Shown here: one piece after another, positions 61,230 to 64,000 of the stretch
How positions within the stretch are numbered: position 1 is the stretch's first letter
Layout of the letters: every line of letters starts with the position of its first letter
Assembly: GCF_019977335.1 (NCBI RefSeq)
Contig: NZ_AP024653.1
Location: 868,001 to 932,000 of the forward strand
DNA length: 64,000 nt
Reading direction: 5' to 3'
Source: Arthrobacter sp. NicSoilB4
Lineage (GTDB): Bacteria > Actinomycetota > Actinomycetes > Actinomycetales > Micrococcaceae
The notes under the pieces: model-generated
The model's input: the letters and a program-made list of their open reading frames with translations, nothing else
Told to the model about the DNA's origin: nothing
Databases searched by the model: none
Made by a program: the position numbers and the translations under genes

Positions 61230-61424
61230 ATGGAATTGTTCGTAGTCCTGCTGTTCGCACTGGTGGTTGTTGCCGGCACAGCCACGGTCCGTGCCGTGCT
61301 CAAGGACGGTCACGGCCACCACCCAGTAGTGCGGTCCACCGAGTCGTGGAGCGCCGGGAACCTGCCCAGCGAACCCTTCACGTCATCCCTGGCCTGGTAC
61401 CTGCCGGGGTCGCGGGTGCAGTAG
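61230..61424 (+). CDS. Small membrane protein (64 aa)
   Basis: GAGGAA lies 7 nt before ATG 61230. One N-terminal membrane helix (ELFVVLLFALVVVAGTATV) is followed by a polar, His-containing tail (GHGHHPVVRSTESW). No known domain. Divergent from the BTAD regulator gene, 121 nt away. Confidence 0.7.
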   Translation: MELFVVLLFALVVVAGTATVRAVLKDGHGHHPVVRSTESWSAGNLPSEPFTSSLAWYLPGSRVQ

Positions 61425-61475
61425 GGCGCAGCCGCTGGCCTCGCACAGCCAGATCGCCAGTGCGGTGAAAAGTCC

Positions 61476-61504
61476 GGGGCGGCGGGCCGGTGGCCCGCCG
61501 CCCC
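61476..61504 (-). terminator. GC-rich terminator of pspC-type gene
   Basis: GGGGCGGCGGGCC (61476-61488) pairs perfectly with GGCCCGCCGCCCC (61492-61504) around GGT. On the minus strand a TTTT follows 4 nt later, so it suits the PspC gene ending at 61551. Confidence 0.8.
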
Positions 61505-61550
61505 GCGGTGTGCGCAGGCACTCAGCCGGGCGCCGTCATTGACCCCGCCG

Positions 61551-61733
61551 CTAATTGGCTTTGGGGATGAGGATCCACAGCGCGATGTAGACGAGCTCGC
61601 CGACGCCGAAGAAGCCGAACAGGACGAAGCCGAGGCGGACGAGTTTCACGGAGATGCCGAAGCGGTCGGCGAGGGCAGCGCACACGCCAGCGAGGATCTT
61701 GCGGTTCCTTGGCCTCACCAGTGATCGTTCCAT
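61551..61733 (-). CDS. PspC domain membrane protein (60 aa)
   Basis: The protein is nearly all PspC domain: RSLVRPRNRKILAGVCAALA, FGISVKLVRLGFVLF and a membrane helix FFGVGELVYIALWILIP, ending KAN. PspC proteins sense envelope stress or partner with the phage-shock response; small one-domain forms are common in actinobacteria. ATG 61733 is taken from the domain start; longer frames upstream have no coding character. Confidence 0.85.
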   Translation of the reverse strand: MERSLVRPRNRKILAGVCAALADRFGISVKLVRLGFVLFGFFGVGELVYIALWILIPKAN

Positions 61734-61871
61734 CCAGCCAAGGTAGCAGTGCGGGCCCGTCAGGAGAACAGCCGGTGCCCAGTCCGGGGCGCCATTCCAA
61801 GATTTTCCCAACCTCAGGCCCGTAGGATCCGAAGGCCGTGAGGACTCGCGGTTCTGGGAAAGAGAGGCGCC

Positions 61872-62516
61872 ATGAAAAAGACAGCATTCGGAGTACTGGC
61901 GCTGGCCGGAACACTCGCCCTTCAAATCGCCAGCGCGGGACCGAGCACCGCGGCGGAGCGGCGCGTCATTGCGAAAACCGTGGTGCGAGGCGAGGTACTG
62001 ACCGCGGAATTCGACCACACGGATGGGTGCATCCAGACGAGGGTCAGCGTGTTCGGCGGCGTCATAACGGTCCGCGGAACAACTACGCCCGAAAAAATAG
62101 GCTTTGTGGCGGTCACGCAGGTTAACACCTGCACACAAACAACACTGATCAACGGGGATGGGGAGACGGATGCCCTGAACCTGATCGTTCCGAACGGGCT
62201 GGCCAAAGGGCAACTGACGATGTCCCTGGAATTCACGAACTATGCCGACCCCGCCAACCCGGTAGTTTCGCCGATGACCGCTGACGTGTCCTTCCGGGCG
62301 ACGGATCGGGCGACCAAGACGTTTGCAAAGACCAAATTCGTTTCCGACGGCATCCGCTTTGTTTCGTCGGCTGAAACCAAGAGCCGGGCGGGCACTGCCA
62401 CCGGCACGGTAACCATTGGGGCGCAAAGTGTAGTTTCGCCGGCTATTCCGGCGTACGAGGCAATGCTCGCCTGGGCGAACAGCAAAGAGAAATCGGTAGC
62501 CCGCCGCGCGACGTAG
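61872..62516 (+). CDS. Secreted hypothetical protein (214 aa)
   Basis: ATG 61872 has AGAGG 5 nt upstream. A Sec signal peptide (KKTAFGVLALAGTLALQIAS, cleavage near STAA/ERR about residue 28) precedes a beta-rich domain with two cysteines (DGCIQT, VNTCTQ) that may form a disulfide and repeated strand patterns (KTVVRGEVLTAEFDHTD, NLIVPNGLAKGQLTMSLEF). No catalytic motif was seen. Function unknown. Last protein gene before the rRNA operon. Confidence 0.75.
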   Translation: MKKTAFGVLALAGTLALQIASAGPSTAAERRVIAKTVVRGEVLTAEFDHTDGCIQTRVSVFGGVITVRGTTTPEKIGFVAVTQVNTCTQTTLINGDGETDALNLIVPNGLAKGQLTMSLEFTNYADPANPVVSPMTADVSFRATDRATKTFAKTKFVSDGIRFVSSAETKSRAGTATGTVTIGAQSVVSPAIPAYEAMLAWANSKEKSVARRAT

Positions 62517-63157
62517 CCCGCTCAGCAGCTCGTCTTTTCCGGGCCCGCCGGTTCCGGGGGAGAGGGTGTTGCGGCCAGCATCCACGACGGCGGGGGACTG
62601 GCCGGTAGGTGTGAGCCAGTACATAGAAGCCCGGTGTCCTTGTTTTGGCCGGGGGGAGGCGTGGTTGGTTGCTGGTTTCGGTGTGGTGGCGGGGTTTTTG
62701 GGGGTGTGGGGTGGGGTGTGGGGGTGGATTTGTGTGGGGTCGGTGTCGCGTGTATTGTTGTTCGAGTCGCCGCCGCTGATGCGGAAAGATAGCGACCGAC
62801 CCCCTTCTGAACGGCCTGGAATATGGTGCGGTTTTTACGCGCTGATTATTGGGTGGGGATCCTGCTTGTGGAGTTGTGAGTCGCGGAAACGTTGATTTGC
62901 TTAGGTTCCCGGGTTCGGGTAAGTTAGATAAGTTGCTCCGGAGCGATCCACGGCTGAGGTTGTGGTGGTGCCGGGTGTGTCTGTTGTTTGAGAACTCAAT
63001 AGTGTGCCAAGTTTGTTGATACCAATTTATTGTATTGAATTGGTTGAATTGACCGGGTTGTCCACCCCGTGGATGGTCTGGTTTTTACAGCTGGTTTCAA
63101 ATTTTGTGCATTGTGTGCATCCCGTTTTCCCGGGGGCGCATGGTGTGTCTGTTTTAC
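62517..63157 (+). promoter_or_regulatory. rRNA operon promoter and leader region
   Basis: 641 nt without a gene before 16S. A possible promoter is TTGCTT (62898-62903), 17 nt, TAAGTT (62921-62926). Downstream a TGTTTGAGAACTCAATAGTG segment (about 62986-63005) matches the antitermination-type leader common to actinobacterial rRNA operons. AT-rich sequence at 63010-63050 and the stretch before 63158 are typical processing-stem territory. A G-rich tract lies at 62691-62725. Confidence 0.7.
62691..62725 (+). other. G-quadruplex-type G-tract upstream of rRNA operon
   Basis: Five runs of four or five G on the plus strand, separated by 5, 3, 1 and 3 nt, lie inside a longer G/T-only stretch (about 62655-62740). 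The spacing meets the usual G-quadruplex pattern. It is about 170 nt upstream of the candidate rRNA promoter. Confidence 0.7.

Positions 63158-64000
<843 letters not shown>

Noticed and set aside
61551..62624. 357-codon minus-strand frame containing the PspC protein as its end
   Set aside because: The upstream part runs antisense to a secreted-protein gene with a signal peptide and ribosome site; only the last 60 codons are PspC.

Overview
The window reads as a chromosomal segment of a high-GC actinobacterium, most likely Micrococcaceae (Arthrobacter/Pseudarthrobacter-like). The basis is the 16S rRNA 5' part at the right end, with an actinobacterial-style leader, together with high GC, frequent GTG/TTG starts and typical actinobacterial families (SARP/BTAD regulator, DUF4383, PspC, NrtR). 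Genus is inference; the 16S was not searched.

Layout. (1) 1-3890: an NAD/ADP-ribose cassette. A Nudix-type NrtR-like regulator is divergent from an ARPP-1 protein and an ADP-ribosylglycohydrolase fused to a phosphatase-like domain whose P-loop cysteine is a tryptophan. Two small unknown genes follow downstream. (2) 3961-12582: a lower-GC accessory stretch with an orphan protein, an HTH-HNH endonuclease, an IF2_N-like protein with a small partner, a 637-aa actinobacterial hypothetical convergent with a HelD-like helicase, and a small zinc-finger-like protein. (3) 12693-29262: a complete type 1-like BREX operon in the order HTH regulator, brxA, brxB, brxC, pglX1, pglZ, pglX2, brxL. The two pglX genes share a 1,412-nt 5' block with a single mismatch and then diverge abruptly in the target-recognition half. 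(4) 29435-41201: further island genes, namely a GmrSD/BrxU-type modification-dependent nuclease, a 2,141-aa HEPN/DUF4011-helicase/DUF3320 protein resembling Hhe-type defence proteins, and small or membrane proteins of unknown role. (5) 41334-48810: metabolic genes (MatC-like transporter, PrpF-family isomerase, divergent LysR regulator) flanked by two same-strand FAD monooxygenase paralogues, the left one lacking its 5' third. (6) 48.5-58.6 kb: secreted and envelope enzymes (lipase, glycosyltransferase, PhoD phosphatase, subtilisin, acyltransferase), interspersed with fossil fragments of tfoX-like and phoD-like genes. (7) 58.8-63.1 kb: a cold-shock gene with a structured leader, a BTAD/TPR regulator, PspC, a secreted protein, and a G-rich tract before the rRNA operon.

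How the parts work together. BREX (methylation plus phage exclusion), GmrSD (attack on modified DNA), the HNH protein and the giant HEPN-helicase form a layered defence island. The duplicated PglX would give the system two specificities served by one set of BrxA/B/C, PglZ and BrxL. No integrase, transposase, CRISPR array or tRNA was seen. All family assignments come from motif reading and recall, not from searches.
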